A stretch of 64,000 bases of DNA from UBA1067 sp050874585 (GTDB lineage: Bacteria; Verrucomicrobiota; Kiritimatiellia; RFP12; UBA1067): the NCBI GenBank assembly GCA_050874585.1, contig JBNMKZ010000004.1:15377-79376 (forward strand), read 5' to 3'. Positions 7,613-16,001 of the stretch are shown piece after piece; within the stretch, counting starts at the first letter, position 1; each line of letters starts with the position of its first letter. The position numbers were made by a program, and so were the translations under genes. The notes under the pieces were generated by a model. It searched no databases. It was not told where the DNA came from and saw nothing but the letters and a program-made list of their open reading frames with translations.

Positions 7613-9381
7613 CAACAGGCAGAATCGCAGCCGTCAACGGCAATATGATCACCGTCGTCTTTGACGGGGCCGTCGCACAAAACGAGGTCGGGTACGCCCT
7701 CCTCGGCGACAAGCGGCTCATGGCCGAAATCGTCCGCGTGCGCGGCACACGGTGCGACATGCAGGTCTTCGATGCGACGACGGATCTTGCGGTGGATGAC
7801 AAGGTTGAGTTCTCGGGCGACCTGCTCGCGGCGGAACTCGGACCGGGGATGCTGGCGCAGGTCTACGACGGCCTGCAGAACCCGCTCGCCGAACTCGCCA
7901 AGGAGGCGGGAAAGATTTCAAAGGATGCGGGCTACTTCCTTCAGCGCGGCATGTACCTGCCGGGTCTGCCGCGTGACAAGAAGTGGGACTGGCACCCGAC
8001 CGCGAAGGTTGGCCAGCGCGTGACGGCGGGCGAAGCCCTCGGTTGGGTGACGGAGGGCATCTTCGACGGCAAGACGATGCCGGGGCACAAGATTATGGTG
8101 CCGTTCGCCTTCCGCGGCGTTTATACTGTGAAGGAACTTGCGCCGGCGGGGGACTACACGGTGACGGAAGACGTTGCAACGCTGACGGACGACGCAGGCA
8201 AGGATGTCAAGGTCCAGATGATGCAACGTTGGCCGGTGAAGGTGCCCATCCGTTGCTACACCGAGCGCCTTGCCCCGACCGAGACGCTTGAGACGACCGT
8301 GCGGACGATTGACACGTTCTTCCCCGTTGCAGTTGGTGGAACCTACTGCATTCCCGGTCCGTTTGGCGCGGGCAAGACGGTGTTGCAGCAGACGACGGCG
8401 CGTTATGCGAAGGTCGATGTCGTCATTTCCGCCGCGTGCGGCGAACGCGCGGGCGAGGTTGTTGAGACGCTGAAGGAATTCCCTGAAATCAAGGACCCGA
8501 AGACGGGCCAGTCGCTGATGAAGCGCACGATCATCATCTGCAACACCTCGTCCATGCCGGTTGCCTCGCGTGAGGCATCGGTGTACACGGCGGTGACGCT
8601 GGCGGAGTACTTCCGGCAGATGGGGCTGAACGTGCTGGTACTGGCGGACTCGACCTCGCGGTGGGCGCAGGCGATGCGCGAACTCTCGGGCCGACTGGAG
8701 GAGATTCCGGGCGAGGAGGCCTTCCCGGCCTACCTGGAATCGCGCATTGCGGCGTTCTACGAGCGTGCCGGACGCGTGAAGTTGAAGGATGGCTCGATTG
8801 GTTCGGTGACCATCGGCGGAACGGTCTCGCCGGCGGGCGGCAACTTCGACGAGCCGGTGACGCAGGCGACCCTGAAGGTCGTGGGCGGCTTCCACGGGTT
8901 GTCGCGGGCGCGTTCGGATGCGCGGCGCTACCCGGCGATTGACCCGCTTGACTCGTGGAGCCAGTACAATTCGGTCATTGAGCAGGATCGCGTCGAACGC
9001 GCCCGCGCAATTCTCCGCAAGGGCAGCGAGATCGGGCAGATGATGAAAGTCGTCGGCGAAGAGGGGACATCCCTTGAGGACTTCACAACCTATCTCAAGG
9101 CGGAATTCCTCGACGCGGTCTACCTGCAGCAGAATGCGTTCAGCGAATCCGATGCGACGACTCCGGTGGAGCGTCAGCGGGTGATGTTCGGCGTGGTCGA
9201 GAAGGCCCTGCTTGCGACCTATTCCTTTAAGGACAAGGATGCAACGCGTGGCTTCTTCATGGATCTGCAGCAGAACTTCATCGACTGGAACGACAAGCCG
9301 TTCACGTCGGAGGAATTCGCCACGCAGAAGGCGGCTCTTGAGGGCAAGATTGCGGCGGCATCCGCGAACGAACATGCATGA
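7609..9381 (+). CDS. atpA: V-type ATP synthase catalytic subunit A
   Basis: A 590-residue catalytic subunit. Visible elements are the N-terminal beta barrel, the V-type non-homologous insert (about residues 110-200), the Walker A GPFGAGKT (near 240), the A-G-x-R-G-E-V-x-E-like stretch and the Walker B region V-L-V-L-A-D-S-T-S-R-W. The length matches the V/A-type A subunit (about 580-600) rather than F-type alpha or beta. It couples ATP turnover to H+ or Na+ movement. The start overlaps DUF2764 by 4 bases and subunit B follows after 11 bases. Confidence 0.96.
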   Translation: MTTGRIAAVNGNMITVVFDGAVAQNEVGYALLGDKRLMAEIVRVRGTRCDMQVFDATTDLAVDDKVEFSGDLLAAELGPGMLAQVYDGLQNPLAELAKEAGKISKDAGYFLQRGMYLPGLPRDKKWDWHPTAKVGQRVTAGEALGWVTEGIFDGKTMPGHKIMVPFAFRGVYTVKELAPAGDYTVTEDVATLTDDAGKDVKVQMMQRWPVKVPIRCYTERLAPTETLETTVRTIDTFFPVAVGGTYCIPGPFGAGKTVLQQTTARYAKVDVVISAACGERAGEVVETLKEFPEIKDPKTGQSLMKRTIIICNTSSMPVASREASVYTAVTLAEYFRQMGLNVLVLADSTSRWAQAMRELSGRLEEIPGEEAFPAYLESRIAAFYERAGRVKLKDGSIGSVTIGGTVSPAGGNFDEPVTQATLKVVGGFHGLSRARSDARRYPAIDPLDSWSQYNSVIEQDRVERARAILRKGSEIGQMMKVVGEEGTSLEDFTTYLKAEFLDAVYLQQNAFSESDATTPVERQRVMFGVVEKALLATYSFKDKDATRGFFMDLQQNFIDWNDKPFTSEEFATQKAALEGKIAAASANEHA

Positions 9382-9392
9382 GGAGTTAGACG

Positions 9393-10703
9393 ATGTTCAA
9401 CAACAAGATTTACCACAAGATTGACGCGCTTTCGGGCTCGGTGGCGACGCTGCGGGCCGAAGGCGTGAAGTACAACGAAATCGCCGAGGTCGAGTCGCGA
9501 GCCGGAACGTCGCTGGCACAGGTCATCAAGTTGGACGGGCCGAACGTGACGCTGCAGATTTTTGCGGGTGCGCGTGGCGTGGATACGGCGGCGAAGGTGC
9601 GCTTTCTGGGCGAGACGATGAAGGTCCCGTTCTCGGATGCGCTTCTTGGCCGGGCGTTCACGGGTACGGGTGTGCCGCGTGACGGTGGCCCTGCGATTAC
9701 CGAGAATCCCTCGCCCATCGGACAGCCGTCGGTGAACCCGGCTAAGCGCATTATGCCGAACAAGATGGTGCGCACGAACATTCCGATGATTGACCTCTTC
9801 AACTCGCTCGTGAAGTCGCAGAAGTTGCCGATTTTTGCGCGTGCGGGCGAGCCGTACAACGAACTGCTGGCGCGAATCGCCCTCCAGGCCGACTCGGACG
9901 TGATTGTCATCGGTGGCATGGGACTGAAGTATGACGAGTACCTGAAGTTCCGTAATACGCTCGACAAGTCGGGTGCGCTCGCGAAGACGGTGATGTTCGT
10001 CCATACGGCGGCGGATCCGACCGTGGAGTGTATGCTGGTTCCGGATGTCTCGCTCGCCGTCGCCGAGAAGTTCGCACTGAAGGGCAAGGATGTCCTCGTT
10101 CTTCTGACGGACATGACGTCGTTTGCGGACGCGATGAAGGAAATCGCCATTACGATGGAGCAGATTCCATCGAACCGCGGCTATCCAGGCGACCTCTATT
10201 CCCAGCTCGCCTCGCGCTACGAGAAGGCCGTGGACTTCGATGGGGCTGGCTCCATCACGATTCTGGCGGTGACGACCATGCCGGGCGATGACGTGACGCA
10301 CCCGGTGCCGGATAACACGGGCTACATTACCGAGGGTCAGTTCTACCTGCGCAACGGGCGCATTGAGCCGTTCGGTTCGCTGAGCCGTCTGAAACAGCAG
10401 GTGAACAAGAACACGCGTGAAGACCACCGCACGGTGATGGATGCAATGATCAAGCTTTACGCCCAGTACAAGGAGACGGTCGAGAAGCAGTCCATGGGCT
10501 TCAAGATGTCTGCCTGGGACCAGAAACTCCTGGCCTATGGCGCGGCGTTTGAGAAGAACATGATGGACCTTTCGGTCAACATCACCCTTGAGGAGGCCTT
10601 GGACCTCGGGTGGAAGATCCTGGCGGACAACTTCGAGAAGACCGAAGTTGGTATTCCCTCCAAGCTGAGCGACAAGTTCTGGCCGAAGAAGTCTGCCGCA
10701 TGA
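9393..10703 (+). CDS. atpB: V-type ATP synthase subunit B
   Basis: A 436-residue non-catalytic head subunit. As expected for B it has no canonical P-loop at the nucleotide site, but keeps conserved B motifs such as G-R-A-F-x-G-x-G near residue 85, P-I-G-Q-P-S-V-N-P, F-A-R-A-G-E-P-Y-N-E-L and P-S-N-R-G-Y-P-G-D-L-Y. Its TGA overlaps the ATG of apt. In related operons the next genes are D, I and K, but here the ATPase block ends at B. Confidence 0.95.
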   Translation: MFNNKIYHKIDALSGSVATLRAEGVKYNEIAEVESRAGTSLAQVIKLDGPNVTLQIFAGARGVDTAAKVRFLGETMKVPFSDALLGRAFTGTGVPRDGGPAITENPSPIGQPSVNPAKRIMPNKMVRTNIPMIDLFNSLVKSQKLPIFARAGEPYNELLARIALQADSDVIVIGGMGLKYDEYLKFRNTLDKSGALAKTVMFVHTAADPTVECMLVPDVSLAVAEKFALKGKDVLVLLTDMTSFADAMKEIAITMEQIPSNRGYPGDLYSQLASRYEKAVDFDGAGSITILAVTTMPGDDVTHPVPDNTGYITEGQFYLRNGRIEPFGSLSRLKQQVNKNTREDHRTVMDAMIKLYAQYKETVEKQSMGFKMSAWDQKLLAYGAAFEKNMMDLSVNITLEEALDLGWKILADNFEKTEVGIPSKLSDKFWPKKSAA

Positions 10704-11257
10704 ATACGACATCCGTCGCCGACCGCGAGGCGCAGAAACTGGCGGAGTGCGTCCATTCGATTCCCGACTTCCCGAAGCCCGGCATCCTGTTTAGGGACGT
10801 GACGGGGATTTTCGACACGGCGGAAGGCTTCCGACTGTCGATTGATCTTCTCGTGCGAGCATTGGAGGGTGTCAAGTTTGACCTCATCGTCGCGCCCGAG
10901 TCGCGCGGGTTCATCTTCGGTGCAGCCCTTGCCGATCGGCTTGGCAAGGCGTTTGTGCCGATTCGCAAGCCTGGCAAACTGCCGCGTGCGACGATTAGCG
11001 AGGACTACAAGCTGGAGTATGGAACGGCGACCGTCCAGATGCATGCGGACGCGGTCAAGCCCGGTGCGAGGGTTGTTCTCATCGACGACTTGCTGGCGAC
11101 GGGCGGGACGGCGGCAGCCGGAGCGCGACTCGTCGAGCGCTTGGGTGGAAAGGTCGTGAAGATGGTCTTTCCGCTTGAACTGGCGGGATTTGATGCACGG
11201 CGCGGCATTCTTGCTGGCTACGACGTCGCCTCGCTCGTGCAATACCCCGGCAAGTGA
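10700..11257 (+). CDS. apt: Adenine phosphoribosyltransferase
   Basis: A 185-residue type I phosphoribosyltransferase that makes AMP from adenine and PRPP. Signatures are F-P-K-P-G-I-L-F-R-D-V-T at the N-terminus, A-P-E-S-R-G-F-I-F-G for base binding, R-K-P-G-K-L-P-R in the flexible loop and the PRPP motif V-V-L-I-D-D-L-L-A-T-G-G-T. The length is standard. ATG 10700 overlaps the atpB stop by 4 bases (ATGA), so a salvage enzyme is translationally coupled to the V-ATPase. That partnership may simply be operon drift. Confidence 0.95.
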   Translation: MNTTSVADREAQKLAECVHSIPDFPKPGILFRDVTGIFDTAEGFRLSIDLLVRALEGVKFDLIVAPESRGFIFGAALADRLGKAFVPIRKPGKLPRATISEDYKLEYGTATVQMHADAVKPGARVVLIDDLLATGGTAAAGARLVERLGGKVVKMVFPLELAGFDARRGILAGYDVASLVQYPGK

Positions 11258-11346
11258 CGCGGACGGGATAATGCGCCTACATCGTTTTGACGCTTTGTTC
11301 CGCGTGGACGGTTTTTGGATATTTTGTTTTGAAACCCATAAGAAGG

Positions 11347-12197
11347 ATGGGGAATGAAAGTATCGCGAATGCTTGTTTATGCGGGCTGATGGGCCTGCCG
11401 TTCTTTTTGCAGGCGGCGGGTGCTCCCTCGGACTATCCAATGACCGATGTCAACCGGATGTTGGCCGATGATGTGCGCGGCGAGGCATTGAGATCGTTGA
11501 CTACCATCTCCATGTTCGGGGCGGCATGACCCCAGAGAAATGCGTTTCGCGAGAACGGGCGTGGATTGTCCGTTCAAGTGCCATGGACAATCATGGGCGG
11601 GAGTGGGAGACGAGTACGGACGCGCAATTGTGCGCTTTTGCCGCGAAAGCCCGTGCGGCGAGCGCTGGAATGCCAGTTGGCATCCAGGTGAATGACCGGG
11701 ATTGGTTTGAGCAGATTGCGCCGAAGACGCGGCAGAAGTTTGACTATATCCTTGCGGATACGATGATTTTTGGCAATGATTCCGACTGGCGAAAGAATTG
11801 CCTTTGGAATCCGCAGAAGATTGTTGACGAGGACAAGTGGATGGAAGCCTATGTGAATCACCACCTGAGGATTCTTTCCGAGCCGATTTCCATTTTGGCG
11901 AACCCGACCTATCTGCCGGTCGAAATTGCCGGTGACTACGATCGGCTCTGGACGGAAGAACGGATGCGGCGGGTGATTGGTAAGGCCGTTGAGCGGGGTA
12001 TTGCGATTGAGATTCAGGCGGCATCGCCTTTCCCCCGGCCGAAGTTTCTGCGCCTTGCCAAGCAAATGGGGGCTAAATTCTCGTTTGGAACGAACAATTT
12101 TGATGACCGCCCGAAGGACTTAACGCATTGGCTTGATGTCATCACTTGGCTTGACTTGCATGGGGAAGACATTTGGAAGCCAGGCGATTTGAAGTAG
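11347..12197 (+). pseudogene. Exported PHP-like hydrolase, frameshifted
   Basis: The reading frame breaks. From ATG 11347 (or from ATG 11354 with an extra early shift) the frame encodes a hydrophobic leader and the segment D-Y-P-M-T-D-V-N-R-M-L. Near 11480-11490 the coding signal moves to the frame ending at 12197, giving I-E-I-V-D-Y-H-L-H-V-R-G-G-M. The HLH there resembles the metal-binding start of PHP-superfamily phosphoesterases. The rest (about 225 residues, with R-L-W-T-E-E-R-M and F-G-T-N-N) resembles uncharacterised exported proteins of Planctomycetes-like bacteria. At least one frameshift is needed, two if the leader starts at 11354. It could be true decay or a sequencing indel. Confidence 0.7.
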
Positions 12198-12235
12198 GGT
12201 GCGGTGTCGCTAACCGCTGCAATTATGTGATGTTT

Positions 12236-12270
12236 GCCAGCCACTCCTTGCGGATGGCTGGCGGCTTTTA
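12236..12270 (+). terminator. Hairpin terminator after the PHP-like pseudogene
   Basis: GCCAGCCA at 12236-12243 pairs with TGGCTGGC at 12255-12262 around an 11-base loop, followed by GGCTTTTA. The T-run is short, so strength is moderate. Confidence 0.65.
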
Positions 12271-12404
12271 TGGGTGGGTGTGAATGCATTCGTTTTTCCT
12301 GTCGGTTTCGTGTTTCTGCCATTTTTATTCGTGGCGGTTTTTTTGTCACGAATCGCGGTGAATGAATGCAGGCGTAAGTGAAATAACACAAAAGCCCGTG
12401 CGTA

Positions 12405-12413
12405 TGGTATAAT
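12405..12413 (+). promoter_or_regulatory. Extended -10 promoter of argB
   Basis: TGGTATAAT ends 10 nt before the first ATG (12424) and I see no -35 hexamer. The predicted transcript has a leader of only a few bases. Confidence 0.75.
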
Positions 12414-12423
12414 ACTCACCCCT

Positions 12424-13284
12424 ATGGAGATGATGGATACAGCAATGGCCAAAGCCGCGGTTCTCACCGAGGCTTTGCCGTATATTCAGGCCTTCAGAGG
12501 TTCGGTCGTCCTCGTCAAACTTGGCGGTTCCGTCATGGAGGTCGAGGCGAATCTCGATGGTCTGATGGACGACATCGCCTTTATGCATGCCGTTGGGATG
12601 AAGATTGTCATCGTGCACGGCGGCGGCAAGGCGATTTCGCGGGCCATTCGTGAGTCGGGTCATGAGCCGAAGTTCGTGGACGGCCTTCGGGTGACTGATG
12701 AGACGACGATGGAGATTGTCCGCCGGACGCTCAACAAGGTCGTCAATCCTGATTTGGTCCGCCGGTTGCAGTTGCGCGGCTCGAATGCCCGTCCCCTGCA
12801 CGGGAACTGGATTTTCACGGCACGCAAGATTGCCGCGCCCGACCGTGGGTATGTGGGCGAGGTGACGGAAGTCGATGCGCGTGTCGTGACCGAAATGCTG
12901 GATGCGGGCATCATCCCCGTCATCACGCCGCTCGGCACGGGAGCCGACGACGACCATCTCTATAATGTCAATGCCGATTTTGCCGCCGCCGCGCTTGCAA
13001 AGGCCCTGAAGGTCCTGAAGTTTGTGCTGGTTTCGGATGTTCCAGGCCTACTGAAGGACCCGAACGACCCGACGACGCTCTTCTCAACGCTTCACCTGAG
13101 CGACACGGCTGCGCTGAAGGCGGATGGAACGATTGCGGGAGGAATGCTCCCGAAAATCGAGAGTTGCGAAGATGCGATTCGCTCCGGCGTTCATAAGGTT
13201 CAGCTTGTGGATGGACGGATGGCGCATTCGCTTTTGTTGGAAATATTCACGCGTAAGGGCGTGGGAACGGAGATAACGGAATGA
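12424..13284 (+). CDS. argB: Acetylglutamate kinase
   Basis: A 286-residue amino acid kinase that phosphorylates N-acetylglutamate, step two of arginine synthesis. Seen are V-K-L-G-G-S near residue 32, the V-H-G-G-G-K-A-I-S glycine loop near 66, the substrate region G-L-R-V-T-D and N-V-N-A-D near 180, and the C-terminal A-G-G-M-L-P-K-I. Four in-frame ATGs (12424, 12430, 12433, 12445) lie close together. I chose the first because the -10 box at 12408-12413 would place transcription just before it, and family members start with A-x-V-L-x-E-A-L-P-Y-I. The end overlaps argD by 4 bases. Confidence 0.96.
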   Translation: MEMMDTAMAKAAVLTEALPYIQAFRGSVVLVKLGGSVMEVEANLDGLMDDIAFMHAVGMKIVIVHGGGKAISRAIRESGHEPKFVDGLRVTDETTMEIVRRTLNKVVNPDLVRRLQLRGSNARPLHGNWIFTARKIAAPDRGYVGEVTEVDARVVTEMLDAGIIPVITPLGTGADDDHLYNVNADFAAAALAKALKVLKFVLVSDVPGLLKDPNDPTTLFSTLHLSDTAALKADGTIAGGMLPKIESCEDAIRSGVHKVQLVDGRMAHSLLLEIFTRKGVGTEITE

Positions 13285-14480
13285 GCAATAATACGAAGGG
13301 AATCCTTGACCTTTATCAGGAGAAGTTGATGCCGACATATGCGCCGAGCGTGGTGCTGGCGAGCGGCAAGGGTGTGACGGTGCGTGATGTGGACGGTCGG
13401 AGTTTCTACGATTTCACTTCGGGCATTGGCGTTCACAATGTGGGCTATGCGAATCCTCAGGTCGTTCAGGCCATCCAGAATCAGGCCGCCGCGCTGACGC
13501 ATTCCTCGAATCTTTTTGCAAACGAGCCTGAGACGCGCCTTGCCGAGAAGCTGGTTGCCCTGTCGGGACTGGGTGGCAAGGTGTTCTTCTGCAATTCGGG
13601 TGCGGAGGCGAACGAGGCCGCCATCAAGTTGGCCCGCAAGTGGGGCTCGGCCAACGGTGGACGCTATGAAATCGTCACGATGCGCCAGGGGTTCCATGGG
13701 CGCACACTTGCAACGGTGGCGGCGACGGCCCAGGCGTGGTGCCAGGAAGGGTACGACCCGCTCCCGGTCGGCTTTGCCTACGCGACTTATAACGATCTTG
13801 AGAGCGTGAAGGCCGCCGTCAACGAGAAGACGGTCGCCATTATGCTTGAGGCCGTGCAGGGCGAAGGTGGCGTGACACCGGCGACCCCGGAGTTCATCGA
13901 AGGCATTCGTGCGCTGTGCGACGAGAAGAACCTCCTCATGATTTGCGATGAGGTGCAGTCCGGCATGGGCCGTACGGGCACGTGGTTTGCCTGGCAGGGC
14001 TACAATGTGAAGCCCGACCTCTTCACCTGCGCAAAGGCGATTGCCGACGGCATCCCGATGGGCGCGCTCGTCTCGAATGCGAAACTGGCGGATGTCTTTA
14101 CGCTGTCGGCCCATGCGTCGACGTTTGGCGGCAATCCCGTGGCCGCCGCTGCCGCGCTGGCGGTGATCGGCGTTATCGAGTCCGAGAACCTGCTGGCCCG
14201 GGCGACCGAGATTGGCAACCTTCTGAAGGAGGCCCTGCTTGGCTTCGTTGACAAGTACGACAAGCTTCTGGAAGTGCGCGGCAAGGGGCTGATGCTCGGT
14301 CTTGTCGTGGATGGCGAGGCGAAACCGGTGGTGGACGCGTTGCGCGACCAGGGGTTGCTTGCGCTCACGGCGGGCCCCAACGTGGTGCGCTTCCTCCCGC
14401 CGCTGGTGCTGGGCGAGAGCGATCTCGAAGATGCCGTCGACATGATGTCCGACGCGTTGGATGGGGTGTTCGGGGAATAA
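13281..14480 (+). CDS. argD: Acetylornithine aminotransferase
   Basis: A 399-residue class III PLP aminotransferase. The PLP site is seen in F-F-C-N-S-G-A-E-A-N-E-A near residue 100, E-A-V-Q-G-E-G-G-V near 190, I-C-D-E-V-Q-S-G-M-G-R-T-G near 222 and the Schiff-base lysine in T-C-A-K-A-I-A-D-G-I-P near 250. It converts N-acetylglutamate semialdehyde to N-acetylornithine. The ATGA overlap with argB indicates coupled expression. Ornithine aminotransferases share the fold, but the argB context decides. Confidence 0.95.
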   Translation: MSNNTKGILDLYQEKLMPTYAPSVVLASGKGVTVRDVDGRSFYDFTSGIGVHNVGYANPQVVQAIQNQAAALTHSSNLFANEPETRLAEKLVALSGLGGKVFFCNSGAEANEAAIKLARKWGSANGGRYEIVTMRQGFHGRTLATVAATAQAWCQEGYDPLPVGFAYATYNDLESVKAAVNEKTVAIMLEAVQGEGGVTPATPEFIEGIRALCDEKNLLMICDEVQSGMGRTGTWFAWQGYNVKPDLFTCAKAIADGIPMGALVSNAKLADVFTLSAHASTFGGNPVAAAAALAVIGVIESENLLARATEIGNLLKEALLGFVDKYDKLLEVRGKGLMLGLVVDGEAKPVVDALRDQGLLALTAGPNVVRFLPPLVLGESDLEDAVDMMSDALDGVFGE

Positions 14481-14506
14481 GAGAAACCATCAGTTTCGGT
14501 GATTCG

Positions 14507-14540
14507 GGGATGCCGCGGAAGCTTCGCGGCATCCCTTTGC
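14507..14540 (+). terminator. Rho-independent terminator after argBD
   Basis: An 11-bp GC-rich stem (GGGATGCCGCG at 14507-14517 with CGCGGCATCCC at 14525-14535) is followed by TTTGCTCTTT. Confidence 0.85.
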
Positions 14541-14896
14541 TCTTTGTCGTCCTGCAAAGCCACCTTTAATTTGATGACTTGAAAGGGCCATTGGCCTGCA
14601 GAAAGTCCCTAATCCTTCTTGGCAAGACATGGAGCGTAAGCATACGCCGTTTCTCCGTTGAGTGATTTCCTGTGAAAGGTGTCCCCAGTCCTCAAGAGAT
14701 TTCCGCGCCTTGTTACGCGGCAGAAGCCCGTACTCTTGGGGTGTCTACCGCCTGACGAGGCGGTGGCAGTTCTCGATGCCGCGCTTCCCGATGTGGCTGT
14801 AGAATGCCCTCAGACACGGGATGGCCGTGCGGATTATCATCCACGCGTCGACGGGGAACGAAGGAGTCCCAGCGCGGCGTGCCTGAAGAGAACGGG
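14541..14896. other. Intergenic DNA before the repeat array
   Basis: I find no supported gene. A minus-strand frame around 14745-14954 reads like a short protein tail but has no start context or recognisable family; it could be a decayed gene fragment. The rest is unstructured. Confidence 0.45.
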
Positions 14897-15010
14897 TTGG
14901 CATGGGCAAGGGAAGCGTCTGGGATGCGCAACCCAACGGGTCTAACTTGCGCAACCGAAGGGGTCTGGGATGCGCAACCCAAAGGGTTTAGGTTGCGCAA
15001 CCTAAAGGGA
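14897..15010. repeat. Dyad array A, left part: GCGCAA units with NGGG linkers
   Basis: Four clear 18-bp units start at 14920, 14943, 14966 and 14989, each centred on TGCGCAA. The last, TTAGGTTGCGCAACCTAA (14989-15006), is a perfect dyad with 9-bp arms. Linkers are CGGGT, GGGGT, AGGGT and then AGGG, so the period is 23 bp and falls to 22 at the junction with the next block. A diverged unit precedes them at 14897-14914. The AGGG linker and the junction AAGGGAAAG recur in the array at 42.0 kb. Confidence 0.85.
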
Positions 15011-15138
15011 AAGGACTAAGGAGGTTTCTTCAAAGGACTAAGGTGCTTTGATCAAACCACCTTAGTGCTTTGTGCAAAGGACTAAGGTGCTTTCCCGTTC
15101 TCCTGCTTGTCTTCACTCGTGGAGACAAGCCTCTCCAC
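15011..15138. repeat. Dyad array A, right part: AAA-core-TTT units every 22 bp
   Basis: Units of 18 bp start at 15011, 15033, 15055 and 15077 with linkers CTTC, GATC, GTGC and CCCG. Arms are AAAGGA or AAACCA on the left and TGCTTT or AGGTTT on the right. The core is CTAAGG in three units and the exact inversion CCTTAG in the third (15055-15072). Two further in-register blocks (15099-15116 and 15121-15138) share an inverted GAGACAAGC/GAAGACAAGC-type word. No open frame covers the array. Confidence 0.85.
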
Positions 15139-15358
15139 TCTCTGTAATCGTCAAAAACCCCGTTTGTGATGAGCATTTCCGCATCGATTCATGCAGTCGC
15201 GGGAGCTCGCATCCGCGCGAACGGGCGCAGGGTGATGCGCAGGTCCCGCCTGACGGCCCCGTCGTGCTCGTCGGGATTCTGCGCTCCCGGTCGGGCGAGG
15301 TTCCTTCCTCTTTTACGGACCCATTCGGTTTTACAATTTTCCGATTTCTTTTCTGCAC

Positions 15359-15388
15359 TTGCACAGGAGGCGCGGAATTTGATACAAT
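15359..15388 (+). promoter_or_regulatory. Promoter of infC
   Basis: TTGCAC at 15359-15364 and TACAAT at 15383-15388 with an 18-bp spacer. The start would be near 15395, leaving a leader of about 28 nt with AGAGGTGG at 15412-15419. Confidence 0.75.
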
Positions 15389-15422
15389 ACGAGAATCATA
15401 AACCAAATAAAAGAGGTGGGTT

Positions 15423-16001
15423 ATCGCACAGTTCACTCGTGTAAACTTCAAGATTCGCGTGCCGCAGGTTCGCGTTCTTGATGCTCAGGGAAAAATGCTT
15501 GGCGTCATGCCGACGCGAGAAGCGCAGCGTCTTGCTGATCAACAGGGGCTCGATTTGGTGGAGATTACGCCGAATGCCGTGCCGCCAGTCTGCAAGATTA
15601 TGGACTACGGTAAGTTCAAGTACGAGGAGTCCATCCGGGCGAAGCAGGCACGCAAGTCGCAGAAGGTGCAGAAGGTCAAGGAAATCAAGTTCCACCCTGG
15701 TACCGATACGAACGACTTCGATTACAAGCTCAAGCAGATTCGTGGCTTCTTGGGTGAGGGGTGCAAGGTGAAGTTGACGCTCCAGTACCGTGGTCGCGAG
15801 AACGCGCACCGTGAATTGGGCGAGGATGTCATCAACCGCGTACTTGAGGCCCTGGCGAACGAGTGCTTCGTTGAGCAGGCGCCGAAGACGCTTGGTCGAG
15901 TTCTCGGTGCCCTGATTGGTCCGCCGCGCAAGAATGCGCCGAAAGCGCCGCGTCCGGCCGCCGAACAGAATCCGGGAGCCATTAAGATTTCCGTGTCATG
16001 A
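15423..16001 (+). CDS. infC: Translation initiation factor IF-3, ATC start
   Basis: IF-3 binds the 30S subunit, prevents 50S joining and checks the start codon. The frame ending at 16001 encodes the linker-type N-domain (V-R-V-L-D-A-Q-G-K-M-L-G) and the C-domain (K-E-I-K-F-H-P-G-T-D-T-N-D-F). The first usual start in frame is GTG 15459, but this cuts off conserved N-terminal residues that are encoded upstream from ATC 15423 (I-A-Q-F-T-R-V-N-F-K-I-R-V-P). AGAGGTGG lies just before that ATC and no AUG, GUG or UUG intervenes. Rare AUU/AUC/AUA starts are a known feature of infC and let IF-3 repress itself. Its end overlaps psd by 4 bases. Confidence 0.9.
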   Translation: MAQFTRVNFKIRVPQVRVLDAQGKMLGVMPTREAQRLADQQGLDLVEITPNAVPPVCKIMDYGKFKYEESIRAKQARKSQKVQKVKEIKFHPGTDTNDFDYKLKQIRGFLGEGCKVKLTLQYRGRENAHRELGEDVINRVLEALANECFVEQAPKTLGRVLGALIGPPRKNAPKAPRPAAEQNPGAIKISVS

